A program made the translations under genes and the position numbers. Positions 1-13,169 of a DNA stretch of 64,000 nucleotides are shown one piece after another. The stretch's first letter is position 1; every line of letters begins with the position of its first letter. The stretch is from Aquanectria penicillioides (Eukaryota > Ascomycota > Sordariomycetes > Hypocreales > Nectriaceae), in NCBI GenBank assembly GCA_003415625.1, contig PYIU01000003.1, forward strand, positions 2,294,001 through 2,358,000, written 5' to 3'. The notes under the pieces are model-generated. The model searched no databases. It was not told the origin of the DNA and worked only from the letters and a program-made list of their open reading frames with translations.

Positions 1-3000
1 GAATTCAGCCGATGGCACCAAGATTGTTATCCGAGATTTCGGTAAATGGACTGGGTTCAGTCCTAGGAGGGCCCTGGAGGAAGCCTGCCGCTCAAGGTAA
101 GATGTGAATTTCCTACTCTACATACCAAACATACTTGGCTCACGTTTATATAGAGACGCTTTGGCAAAGGTATCGTTTATTCTTGTGTCAGATACTTCTT
201 TTGCCAACCGCCACTCGGTGGATATTTTCTGGACAAGATCTCAGGAGCAGCCACAATCCAAAACAATATCCGAGATTGAAATCATCACTGATCCCTATCA
301 CTTCACATTCACCATGAATGGGGTCGCCACCCGGATGCCAAGCAGTCCGAGGCATACATTGCGACAGCGGCTCTGTACTATACTTTCAGTGGTAATCCTA
401 AAGAAGAGAAAGTCGGTATAAGACTTCCACCAGCATGGCGGGACCTTTGGTCTGAGCTTGCAGAAGCAAGAAAAACCGAGGTGGATGCCCAAGATCGAGC
501 TGTAGTTAAAGATCTTAGAACTCTCGTTCGCGAAAGACATGACCAAGAACTTGAAGACGGCGTCATTCTCCAGGGAGCATTTCGAGGTCGGGGTACAGCC
601 AAGAATAACCACGACTCTGGCGATGATGTGAGTCAAGATCGAGCCAGGCAAGTTGACGGAAATGCAGAATACTACCAAAGGATTTGGGCGGAAAAGTCTG
701 GTTCGCGCAAGTATCAGGCAATGTTGGTATGCTTATAGCCGGCCCTCGTTTGTCATATTTAAGCTTACATATTGGTAGCAATCGAGAATGCAACTCCCAA
801 TGTGGAACTTTCGAGAGCAAGTTCTTAGGGCTGTCGATACCAACCAAGTTGTTATTGTCTGCGGCGAAACTGGATGGTATGATGCTATCCACCAATTCAA
901 GTTTGATTAAACGCTCAAATTGCCACAGTGGAAAGAGCACTCAGGTGCCCGCCTTTTTGTTGGAGCACCAGCTCTCTCAAGGCAGGCCTTGTAAAGTATA
1001 CTGCACTGAACCTCGACGCATATCTGCCATTTCGCTGGCTCGCCGAGTAAGCGAAGAGTTAGGAGAGAACAAAAAAGATCTAGGGAGTAGCAGATCCCTT
1101 GTCGGCTACTCAATTCGCTTGGAGGCAAACACTTCTCGTGAGACCAGGCTCGTTTACGCCACGACAGGCATTGTCATGCGAATGCTCGAGGGGTCTAATG
1201 ATCTCCAAGAAGTGACACATTTGGTTCTTGATGAAGTTCACGAACGCTCAATCGATAGCGACTTTCTACTAATCGTACTCAAGAACCTCATGAAGCGACG
1301 CCGTGATCTCAAGGTCGTACTCATGTCTGCTACAGTCGACGCTGATCGATTCTCAGCCTATCTTGGAGGTGCACCAGTTCTCAACGTCCCTGGACGGACA
1401 TTTCCCGTACAAGTTCGTTATCTAGAAGATGCGATTGAGCTTACTGAGTACTCGGCGGGGGATCGGGTGAATGAAAAACTGGTTGATCTTGATGATGACT
1501 TAGTTGAGAGCGAATCAGAAGGCCCTAAAAGCGACATATCAAAGAGCCTCGCGGCATATTCTCCGAAGACACGAGCCACACTCGCTCAAATAGACGAGTA
1601 CCGTATCGAGTTCGATTTGATTGTGCAATTGATTGCACATGTTGCTAGCGATTATGACCTTCAGGCATACAGCAAAGCGATTTTGGTTTTCTTGCCAGGC
1701 ATTGCCGATATTCGAACATTGAACGACTTACTTCTTGGAGACCCGCGGTTTTCAAAAAATTGGATGGTATATCCTTTGCACTCAACCATTGCAACAGAAG
1801 ACCAAGAATCCGCGTTTCTCATTCCACCCCCTGGGATGCGAAAAATTGTTCTTGCAACCAACATTGCAGAGACAGGCATCACTATTCCCGATGTAACATG
1901 TGTCATTGACACTGGAAAACATAGAGAAATGCGATTCGATGAACGGCGTCAACTCTCACGACTTCTTGACACATTCATCTCGCGAGCGAATGCGAAGCAA
2001 AGACGGGGGCGAGCTGGGCGAGTCCAGGAAGGTCTTTGCTTCCATATGTTCACGAAGTACAGGCATGATAACCTGATGAATGACCAACAAACGCCAGAAA
2101 TGCTTCGTCTTTCACTGCAAGACCTAGCAATTCGTGTCAAGATTTGTAAGATTGGGGGTATCGAGGAAACTCTTGGAAGCGCTTTGGACCCGCCGTCAGT
2201 AAAGAACATTCGTCGTGCCATAGACGCCCTCGTAGATGTTCGCGCCCTGACGGCCGGCGAAGAATTGACGCCACTTGGCCATCAGTTAGCCAGGTTGCCG
2301 CTAGATGTTTTCTTGGGGAAACTCATCTTGCTTGGAGTGGTGTTCAAATGTCTGGACATGGCCATTACTGTTGCAGCAATATTGTCTTCGAAGTCACCAT
2401 TTTCTGCCCCGTTTGGGCAAAGGGCTCAGGCTGATAATGCTCGAATGGCATTTCGCCGAGGAGATTCAGATCTGCTCACCATTTACAACGCCTATCTTGC
2501 CTGGAAGCGAGTCTGTCAGGCTGCAGGGGGCACGGGAAAAGAGTTTCAGTTTTGCCGGAAGAACTTCCTGAGCCAACAGACTTTGGCCAATATTGAAGAC
2601 CTCAAAGGACAACTTCTAACATCTTTGGCTGATTCTGGCTTCCTTTCTTTGACCGAAGAAGAACGTCGAATATTGTCCCGAATGCGATTTTCGGGGGTCG
2701 TGGTCGCAAGCAACAACAGTTCTATGAAATGCCTAGCAGAGTCAACCTTAACAGCGAAAATGATGTTGTTTCGGCTTCTGTGATAGCCTGGAGCTTCTAT
2801 CCTAAGATCTTGGTTAGGGATGCACCAGGGAGCAAGGGGCTGCGCAACATTGGCAACAACCAGTCCATAAGCCTTCACCCTTCATCGGTAAATCGCAACA
2901 ACCGGGATATCAGGTGGTTGTCGTACTACCATATCATGCAATCGAAATCGTATGTTATACTTCATCAAAAGGCTATTTAAACACTCGCTGAACTGATCAC

Positions 3001-3383
3001 AGGGTATATCATGCTCACGAGGCTACTTCGACGGATCCCTTCGCTATCGCCTTACTCTGCGGTGATGTGCGGTGTGATGTGAGATGACTGGTCCACCAAT
3101 TCGCCATATCTGTTGTTGTGCTAACTGAAATATGATGCAGATGTTCTCTGGTGTGATCGTCTTGGATGGAAATCGTGGTCGGTTTGCAGTTCCGGACTGG
3201 AAGACAATGCTAGTCATAAAAGTTCTTCGCACGCGGCTTCGGGAGTTATTGACTAGATCTTTTAAACAACCGGGCAAGCTACCTACTGCACAACAAGAGA
3301 AGTGGTTAGACGTATGGCAGAAGCTGTTCACACAAGACCTTGGAGATGAAAGGCAAACCACCAGCCTGCTGGGTAAGATATGA
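1..3383 (+). CDS. DEAH-box ATP-dependent RNA helicase (DHX29/DHX57/YLR419W type), 5' partial
   Basis: The C-terminal part of a large RNA helicase; its start lies before the window. My exon model is <1-96, 154-726, 779-876, 929-2949, 3003-3078 and 3141-3383. The core motifs are in order: Walker A GETGCGKST (split by the 877-928 intron), DEVHERS, SAT (LMSATVDADRF), an IAETGITIPDV segment and RRGRAGR, followed by the HA2 region and the OB-fold region (NSVIAWSFYPK-like, here ASVIAWSFYPK). Upstream, residues reading AKQSEAYIATAALYYTF and PPAWRDLWSEL match the accessory region these helicases carry before the core. The frame breaks twice, at about 330 and 2693; each break is closed by one extra C or G in a run, so I read this as one gene. 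Family members unwind RNA in translation or ribosome assembly; which role applies here is not shown by the sequence. It converges on PRP24. Confidence 0.88.
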
Positions 3384-4030
3384 GGTTCCTCGATATGATG
3401 TAGACTGGGATCAACGGAAGGGGGGCTGGTTGGTTGCTTGAACGTTAGGTCAGCTTCACTCCCATCAACTCGTCATTTTTGCCAACGTTCCATTGGTGAG
3501 CAGTAAACGAAAATTCATCCGTATCAAATTGAATGTTTTCGGTGCTTTGAGAGCATGGGACGCAACTAGTAAGGGAGTTGGTTATTGACGTTCTTAGGAC
3601 TGGCCACGTTTCTTTCTGTCTTTGAGGACAGGTGCCTCCAATGACATTTCATTTAACTTATTCTCAGTTTTCACCTGCTTTTTCGTGACACCATGCTTGA
3701 ATGTAATAACGCCGTCCTCATTTGATTAAACTAAACTCAATCACAACGGATGGTGGATTTGATATAGAAATACGGAAAAGCCCTCAACTTTGATCGACCC
3801 ATATATATATCCTGTCAGGAGGAGAGTCTCGAAGACATCCGTTTGACATTAGTGTAGGAGTTCGACAGTGCTAACATATGAGACTCCTTTTGTCTCAAGA
3901 TGCATTCCCATCTAGGGGTCCCAATTCATACATCCACTCCTCGCTCATCCCTCCGCTGGCTATCGTGATTTCGTCATGCTGTCCCATTGAATGACTGAAA
4001 CGAGCCAAATACTAGAGAGCACAGGGATAA
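3384..4030. other. Convergent gap between helicase and PRP24
   Basis: Non-coding DNA holding the two 3' untranslated regions. No further gene or RNA is seen. Confidence 0.7.
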
Positions 4031-7000
4031 TTATACCTTCTCTTCCTTGGTCTGGTCCTTGCCTCTAGAAATGAACATGGCCCTGAAATCGGCATTGCTC
4101 CTCTTCATCGGTACCCCAGTAGAAGAATCTTTACTGCTAGACGATGCTGGGACAGTAACAGGCCTGGCGAACCCTAAGCCCCGCCTAGGACCAGGCTTGC
4201 CGACCCCCGGACGGCGGATACCGGCTGGTGGAGGCATATATCCCTTTAGTTTCGAACCCTGGGGTGCGAAGTCTTTGGACTTAGATGCTTTAGAACCATA
4301 CGTAATGCGGTCTTCCTTACGCTCTGCTCTGCTCTGGCGTAACTCGTCGATGGAGCCAGTGCGCAACTTGCGACCTTCATGCTCCATAGCGTTGAGCTTC
4401 AGAGCGGCCTTTCCTGCAGTGGCCACGTCCACAAATTCGATCTTGGCGCCGCCATGCGAGGGATACAGGACTACATCGATAGCCCCTAGTGGTTCGACTA
4501 GATCTTTGACCGTAGTTTCATCTACTGTGTCTAGAAGACCCATGAGCGCGATCGTGCGGTCGGCAATGCTTGTGCTAGCAGGGATATCTTGGCCCCTCAA
4601 TGCCTCGTCGCCTATCGATTCATTGCCGTCATCGCCGTCATCGCCACGCGATGATGTTGGAGCAGGGGAGGCCGAGCTGCGTTTGATCATGGTTCTTGAT
4701 GTAGGTTTGAATCTGGATTCCTTTGACACTTCAACTTTAAGGATTTGGCTGTGGAACTTAGTGTTGTTCAACTCTGTAGCCGCCCTCTCCGCCTCCTCCT
4801 TGGTTGCAAAGTCAATGAACGCAAATCCTTTGTTTTTGCCTGCTAGACTCTGCGGGATGTTGACTCGTGTAACTCTACCATAATTTGAACAGACATCTTT
4901 GAGGTCCGATTCAGATGCTACTCGATCTAGATTGCCAATATAGACCTCTCGGCCTTCAGCAAGAGAACCTTCACGGGCCTTTTTGCGGTTTGGATCTGAG
5001 TATTTGACCAACAACCTGTACCGCTCATCAAGATGCATGCCGTCTTTCTGAACCGCTTTGGCTGACGCCTCCCCGGTGCGGAATGAAATATAGCAGAAAC
5101 GTCGGTGAGTATTTTTTTGGAGGCTAGGTCGGCGGATGCTAAGGATCTCTCCACAATCCTCGAATACGTTACGGATGTAGTCGTCACTTTTACCGGGGGG
5201 TAGTTGGCGACATACACAGTCAGGTCATATCCGGACTGAACACTGATTTGGGACTGCCCAAAGTACTTTCCGTCTCGAAGTAAGGCGGACTGAGCCTCCT
5301 CAGATGATTTAAACTCAATCAAAGCAGTAGAAGAACTTCCATCAGGTTCTTGCACTAGAGCTGTAATGTTGTTGATGTGACCGTATTCCTTGAAGTATTG
5401 GCGGAGTTTTGTCTGTGTTGTATCACTTGGAAGGTTGATCACAAGAATGGTTGAATTCTCTCGGTCTCTCTTGGAAGGTTGCATGGAAGGAGCCTGCCCT
5501 TGATCCGCATCATTAATATCACCCCTGAGTCGTTTGGTAACGTTCCCATTTTGGCCTTCAAGAGCGGGGGTAGAACCCTCACGCTTCCTCTTGGAACCAC
5601 CAGGGGAGCTAGCCTCCTGTGTTGGGACATTGGTTGTTTGGGTGTTGTAGTATGCAGCGTAGACTGCAGCCTTTTCCTCGTTTTCGCGTTCCCGACGTTT
5701 CTGGACTGCTTTGCCAGTCTTGTGCACTCTGTCAGCAGCTTTTCGCACTGAGAGTGGCGGTTCGTAATCGTTGCAGTGTTGCATGTAAACCTCCAAAACT
5801 TTTTCTGGCCAGTCGATAGTCCTGCGTGTGACAGCACGAAGAAGCACCGCGGTGGCCAGCGAAGGAACCCGAAGACTAGAACCAGCCGATGAAGGTGAAG
5901 GACTTCGGTTCTCTTGAGCATTCGACGAAAAAATGAGCATTTCCCACATGTAATATCTGAACCAAAAGTCATGGCTGTCGGCATGAATCTGTAAAGCAGC
6001 GAGCTTGTTCCACTGGGCCCGAGCTTCATCAATGGCCCCCTTCTTTTCAGTTAGATATTGGATATAAATACGTTCGAGGCGGAACTTAGGGTCGCCTTGA
6101 AAATCCTTTCCGTAGAATCTTTGACCCACCACGGTGACATCTTCGAGGGCGGCACTCAGACCGACGTCAGCAACGTCAACAGCTTCATCTGCGGCAGTAG
6201 CATCCATGGCAGTCCGCTTTAGAAAGCCACACCAAGCCACGTACATTTCAATCATACCCTCCATCCCGTCCTTGAGCAACTGGTCCTCACTAGTTGCTGC
6301 ATGTTTGATGGACTCCACCTCAGCAAATGGAAGCTTGGCCTCTTCAGCGCAAAGGATGTATCGATTCCAAAGAAGCCCAGACCAGGGGCAGTGCCGAACT
6401 GCCCTTCGAAGGACATCGAGCAGGTTTCCCGGGTCCTGTAAGTCAGAATTGGATGATGACAGAAAGACGATGTATTCATGCCAAGTGGTTTGATCTGAGA
6501 CGAGAACACTGGTGAGCGCTCGAGCATAGAGACCGCGACAGAGATCGATGCCGATTTCTGGATTATCGTTACTGCGCTTGCTCTGAATCATCTCCCACTC
6601 GAGATATGCCGTCATGGCAGCCTTGTGAGCATTGGTATCGCCTGCATCTGCTGCCTTCTTGAGTTTCAGTTCAAAAGGATCCCGAGCGGTGATGAGTCGT
6701 TTGACTTCTTGTGCACTAGCAGTTATATCTTTCATGGCATCCTCCCAAATTGCACGGTTGTACACAGTTAGGAAACTCGAGTAATTTTGTGATGTCTCGT
6801 CCCAAGTGATGTGAGGGGTTAGGAGGCGATCGCGATATAGATGGGTAATGCGCTTGATGCCTTCGGAGGTTCGCGTTTTGGAGAGCAACTCCAACTCTAA
6901 CGATACCCAGCGATCCCAGAGCAGGTGACTATCTCCAATACGGTATCGGATGGCCTCGTAGCCCTGCTGCCACAAGTCGAGAGCGGCGCCGAAGGAGAAG

Positions 7001-7242
7001 AGCTCGCGCCCCATGAGGCGTTCTTCATCAGACCAGCCATCACCAGCAGGAGCTTGGGTGGCTTCCCAGAGAGACCAGAAATAGTTGCAGTAGGAGAGCC
7101 ATATGTGCAGACTGCCAGGCTCGGCATTCACGGCGCGCTTGTAGTGCTCGACGGTGTTGACACGGGTTTCCAGGTCGATGCCATTTCGAATCGCTTCTTC
7201 GAGATAGGCGAGCCAGTCATCTTCGCCAACCGGGCTTGTCAT
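4031..7242 (-). CDS. PRP24: Prp24/SART3-type U6 snRNP splicing factor
   Basis: A protein of about 1,070 residues, intronless, that in yeast and human anneals U6 to U4 snRNA during spliceosome recycling in the nucleus. The N-terminal half is made of HAT (half-a-TPR) helices, for example LHIWLSYCNYFWSLWEA and WHEYIVFLSSSN. A charged linker with basic KRKREG and KRLRGD patches follows, then RRM domains with RNP motifs: STILVINLP, LTVYVANYP, and REVYIGNL with KGFAFIDF, plus a fourth degenerate RRM (DRTIALMGL). The extreme C-terminus SNADFRAMF is the Lsm-binding motif of this family. I start at the methionine of MTSPVGEDD (7242) because the upstream 17 codons do not resemble the family. The frame shifts once at 5195-5200 inside RRM2; one extra C there (7 instead of 6 on the coding strand) joins the two halves perfectly. 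Confidence 0.92.
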
Positions 7243-10200
7243 GTTGATCACGAGCGCAAGGCTGAGGCGCAGCCCATGACACGATATTCGCAAGGCGTTC
7301 GTACGTCGGGGATGGGTCGGCCGGTCTTCAATATCGGTACATGCGACAGAAAGGGGACTTCAAGTAGCAGGTTTGCCGCGGCTAAGGCAGTTGATTTAGG
7401 CGGGAAAGGTAGGAGCTTGGAGGTCAACGTGGGATTCCACTAAATGCTGTTGATCCACAACATTGGTCAATCAGCAGGTAGCAAGGGAGCTTCAGTCGTT
7501 GATGTTAGCTGGAGCTGACTATTCGGCTGGTGAGCTCAAGCCTACTAGATCAAGCCCAGTGGGTGCAGGCTGACAGTCATCTCATGGGGTTGTGCGCTGT
7601 TGCGGGCGGTTGTGCGATGTGCGTGCAAGAAAGGAAGTGCAAGGGAAAAAAATGGGTTTGTCATAATCAAAGCACGATTGTCCTTTGTCCACATGGGGCA
7701 GGGATTCTCCTTTCCAAGGGACGGGTGGTGCGGCTAATAAATGATGTAATGCCGAGCGTCAACGGCGTTCAATTAGGGCCTAGAACAATGGCAACGGTGG
7801 CGCTTCCTTTTTTTGCTTTTCGGTTTATTATTCCCCTTCTCCGCCCTAGCATAGCTGGATGCACGATGCCTATCTACCTGTTGAGAAATCTCTCGATATT
7901 CCAATGTCTCGAATAATAATCAATGCTCATGTGGCTCCATTGCTGCACTATGTGCCTATAGATAGTTACCTCTCTTGCATGTTGGCCGCGTCGGGGGCCT
8001 GGCTCCTCGGTTCAGCAGCAAGAATCTCTTAGTCGCAAGTTCTGTGTGTGTAGGGATAGAGAGGTTGGATAGATGGTCGATCCTATCTCGAATAGGACGA
8101 CGTAATTACTAGTCGCATGGTCAAGGCCGGGGTCTGGTGTTTCGTGGGCTCCAAATCACGCCAACTATCCCCGATGCTTTATTCCCAGCCCATGGAGTTG
8201 TGCTCTGTTATCCGTGCACTCTCTGCATGGCTAATTCAGGCGTCTTCAGTGAATTAGAGTACTCAGGTCTTTCAATTGGCGACGAAATTTGATATCTCGT
8301 TTGCATTTCTCCTTTCTTCGGCTCCGACGCTTTCATGCCCAAAACATGACGTTGAGCGATATTATGATGGTAAATAAGCAGATTGTGAAGAATCTTGACC
8401 TGGCACAGCTCAATTCGTGTCTCTGCCGCTTGACGAAGAACGAAGGATAGAATATACTTCTAGAAAATTCCGAGTTGTTCTCCCACCACCACTGCATTGA
8501 AATATGCCGGAACTGTATTTTAACCCTGGAATTCGCGTATAGGATGCCGACGATTCTCTGCTGTCTTACTAATAGGATCCGATTTAGTCGGACGGAGCCT
8601 AGATCCGTTCTCCTTAGTTAGACTGACAAGCACAGCAATAATAGGGTATGTAGCCGCCGGAGGACAACTACAAATATTACATTGTATTGATCTGAACTTG
8701 CTCTGGACTGGGTGATAAAACATGTGAGAGGTGCCATCTAACTGCGCCTATATCTATGAAGCAGAAGAGTAGATCTCCCCGCAGAGTAGCCATTGGCAAC
8801 GACTGGATCCATCGGCCCTAGATTTTTCTAAGCGTCAAGGGCATTTCAGTATCTATTACTGTGTCAAATGACATATGCATTCCCAACTTCTTTCTTCCAT
8901 GTCGAGGGATAATAGGTATCGATGACAACGCTCTTGTTTCAAGCTGCGCTCAAAATCCGTCGCAGTCAGATTGGGAGACATTTTGCGATTAAATGGAGGA
9001 AGGGAGCATGCTCGGGGCCCAAAGCATGAGTTTTGGAAAGGTTCAATTGCCTAGGTAGGTTTTAGCAACCTCGTGTACTGCCCAAACCGACGAGAGGATA
9101 ACCGCCGAAGGAAATAAAGGGATTTAAAATGCCGCAAACATACTAAATGATGGAGAGTGCAACGTGGGATGAGCTCAATCCTGTCGGACTTAGAGAATGT
9201 GTTATCGTAACATGTTAGTTCGAGAAGTACCAATCATGGGTAGCAGCACCACCACCACTAATTGAAGCCTGATCCAATTCCCAAGTCGATTAGCGATGCA
9301 ACTGGATACTTTTCCCCTGCTTTATCGGCTTTAACAGGTTCCGAGATCTGCATTGCGGCTGCGTCGTCCTCCCCGTTACACTTCAAGCCCGGTTCATGCG
9401 TTATAACAGGGCCCTTGCCTATTGGAGGAAACTGGCCCCATTTCCGTAAGCTGACAAGTGACCTACCTATACGAAAACCAACGTTTGATACCTAGTTCGG
9501 TATGCATGATGATGCTCATTACTATTGAAATATTTTTTGCTGTATTTGGGCTGGTCAGCCGCCATAGATTAGCACTTTGGCATTCGTCGGCTATAGGTAG
9601 GCTATAAAATTGACTGATTCCATTGCATTGCCTCGTATTGGGCCCGATCATTCTGGGTGTCAGATGTAGTGGCAACCGGAATCATTTTCGACGTTCGTAC
9701 TCATGACTAGTGTGTAGCATGAGTGATTTATTGTACGATTGATTGGAAGACCTAGAAAAAACAGCACACTAGAGGATGGCTCGAACAGGGATCTCTTGAG
9801 GCACCATCTGAAATAGGTTCTGCCACTATCAACCCTCTCTAACATGGGTATTCTTCCCCCTGGGTCTTTGAGTGAGAAAGTTGACCAGCATGGTTCTGGT
9901 CAAGTTTACGCGAGTGAATGCACTGAGACAGCAAGCTGGTTTTTTTTATTTATTAAAAACAGTCATAATATTAGTGCAACAGGATTGCCGAGCATCCAAT
10001 GGAGGTCGATAAAGCTCGAGCATATACAATATGTAAGTTGTGTTGCGATAACATCAGTGCTCGTAATGCCCTTATCGAACGCAGTCTCCAAGTCAAAGCA
10101 CCCTATGATATTATGGAGATTGAACAACGATCCAATGTGACCAGGTGGCTGGAGAACGAAAGGCGAAGCGAGTATGCCTTGGAGCGCATCTATCTAGGCT

Positions 10201-13169
10201 ATTGTTTCACGCTAATCTAGCGGTCCGGACAACGTCAGGGTTGGCTGACTTGCTCGTTGACTCTGTGAGCAACAGTGACAACTGTAAGACGGAGATGAAA
10301 CGGGGCCTGCAGCGGCCAAATGAATCCCTGGTATCCTGGAAAGTAACAAACATACTCTGGTAGGTTTGGTAGCACTGTTGTGTGTATGGTGAATGATCAT
10401 CTTGCTGACAACGACATTTCTCGGCTAAAAAAAAAAAAGGCCATAAAATAGGTAGCTTTTCTTTCTGGTACTTTCGCAACGTGCATAACCGGAAAGGTTG
10501 ATCCTGGTGCCGATCCGGAAAACTTTGCCTGCAAGTTGATAGCCCAGGTCAACGGTCGACTCAGATCTCACCGTTTGGAAACAAAGGACCATGATCCCTG
10601 GCTGCACATACAAGGCCCATCATGCATGATACACGACACCAGCTGTGTTGTCCGTACCATAAACCCCTCTCCAACTCCCCTGGGACTTTGACCGCTGATG
10701 CCCCAAACTTGAGCTGATCAAAGTGAGATGTTGGAGAGATCAACCCGCCTGGAGAAGGGTGGGGCCAAGGGAAACCTGCACCGCCCCATTTTTTCGGCGA
10801 CGGCCGTGAAGGATGCAAAAACAAAAAAAGAGGAACACCTTGGTCGCACTTGGGACTTCCATCCTTCACCTACTGCTTTACGCGCTGGGCAGAGTTTTGG
10901 AATTGCACCCCACCACCGAGGTGACGAAGGAGTGCGGCTAGCCACCAAGCTGAGCCAATCCTTGGATTTTTGTCTGACCACCCTGACTAGTTTCAGTGGA
11001 TGTGCTCCCGCTGCTACCAGGCACAGGGTGTTATAATTAGCCCGGGATTATTGTCCCCTTGAGACTGCACCCTAGACATCGGCCCCCATCACGATTTAGG
11101 TGTGAAATCGACCTGGCATTCGATCGCAAGATCACGTGCAACGAGCTTTTACACCTAAGTTATTCGTAAGAGGGCCCGTTGACTAGGGTGCGGTTTTAGA
11201 ATACAGATCCAATCATCAGTACACACCGCATGATGGTGTGTTTCGTCCCTGCAGATGCCAACACACAAGATATGCGTATGTAACTTTTTCTTTTTACGGG
11301 GGGCGGGGCGCCAACCACTAATCCGCATTGAAGGAGTCGATGCTTTCTGACTTGCATCGCCTGGAGGAAATTAACGGCCAGGGTTTGCCTGAGGGATGCT
11401 GAGGGGGGAGGCTGTGCCCGTGGCACATACAAAACTTAGGTCTCCGAGGCAGCCGTGATGCTTCATGCGTGGAAGGATGCTGGATCGCCGTTAATGTTAT
11501 CTTTTGCGAGCTGGAAAGTAGTAGTGCCAGCAGCGCCTAGAGCCCTAATGATGAGTGACGCGGATCAACAGACGAAGCGAGAACGTGATGAAACAACGGA
11601 TGGTTCACGCCTGGATGGATTAAATGCAATGAAGCTGGCGCCTATGTATAACTACGAACTAGGTAGCTAATTTACGAATGGCTTGCAAGGAGTTACCTAG
11701 CGGACTACGGCCTGTGGCTGGCCTCAGGAAGGAGCCGCCCGCCAATCTGTCAGGTACGAGTCCGTACGACAGACCTGTATGTACCTGGAACAGGGCGAGG
11801 TTCTGTAGTAGCCTAGGGGTTGATCATCTCCGCTAATGTTGCCCAAAGACCCCTGGGCCCTCTTCGCCTCGCCCAAGTGTGGCTACTAAGGTGCCTACCT
11901 GTAGGTACCTCGGGGCAAGTGCAATGGATGGCCACCTCGTCGTTTTAGACAAGCTCCTGTCATACAAACAATTGATTGGGCAAGGACCTCTCAAGAGATC
12001 AAAACACCCATCAATGAAGACTTCCCATGGTCTCTTGGAACCTCAATTTGCTAGGGTCTGTAACAGGGGAGACCGGCTCCCGACCTTTCCAACCCTTCCA
12101 TTCAGCGCCCTCGCCATTGTGCACTGAATACGCCCTAACGTCAGCCAAGCCACCCACACGGATCGCCCTGGAATTCCTTCCATACCGAAGGCACCTCATG
12201 GACGGTTTGGTAGCACAACCCGGAGGTGGAATCTGCGTCCTTCTTCATAACTTTAGGCAGGTACCCGGGCAGGTACCCTGCTGATCCAACCCTTGATCCG
12301 ACTAAAAAAGAGAGCCAACTCAGTGCCATTTACCTGCCCAGACAGGTACCTAGGTAGCTACCAACCTTAGGTACTTGCCCACAGTACAGTACCTACCTAC
12401 CAAGGTAGGTACTAGTGTTTACGTGCTACGTGCCTTGCAGCATCACAGAGGCAGCCCCGACTCCATATCCACATCACCATTCCCTTCGATTCCCCATTCC
12501 CCCATACTTGTTGACCTAGTGTCACTTCTTCGTTCCTCCTCTCCCTTTCTTGCGACATTTGTTCTTCCTCCTTGTGAGATCCATTCGATTTCTGCTCACT
12601 GGTCTCACTTGGACACTATTCCTTCTTCGACGTTTCGTCCGACTTCGTTCGTTCTCCTTCTCTTCAGCTTCGTATCTTATTCGGTGATCGCGTCTTTGGG
12701 ACTCTTCTCGGTCTGGTGGACAGCCCAGGTGCCATTCGCTTCACCTCGTTTTCCCGGCTTCCAACTGCCTTCATCCATCCACTCATTCACTCATCATCCG
12801 TCGACTCGCTGTGTCGAATCCGCTCCTTCAGCCGACCGTGTCACTCCTTCAACTTGACCCAACGGTCACTTCATCCAGCCTCTTTCTTCGAATCCATCGT
12901 GGCACCCTGCACAAGGTATATCACTTGCTACACCGACTTAGTGCTACTTGGGGCTGTTTTTGTGCTACTACTACCAACTCGCATTCTCGGCTCTTTCTCT
13001 GGCGTCCCCAACCGAGATCCATGTAGTTGGGTAAAGCCGTCTTATCGTCACTGTCGTTCCCGTCTACGGCCCGAGTCTACCTTTCGTTCAAATTCAACAG
13101 CTATTTTCCTCTTCAAAGTCATCACCGGATTCGCTTTTATCCCGGCGCGAGCAAATTTTGCACTTCGAG
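7243..13169. other. Gene-poor region between PRP24 and the CFEM gene
   Basis: Nearly 6 kb with only short frames, holding the PRP24 promoter (left end) and a CT-rich CFEM leader (about 12440-13100). The middle (about 8.0-10.6 kb) looks AT-richer. A weak zinc-finger-like relic may lie near 10000-10220. No tRNA with a proper B box was found. Confidence 0.6.
12347..12356. promoter_or_regulatory. TACCTAGGTA palindrome, copy 1
   Basis: Perfect 10-bp inverted repeat 0.8 kb upstream of the CFEM gene, inside a cluster of GGTACC- and TACCTACC-like words from about 12255 to 12415. Confidence 0.5.
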
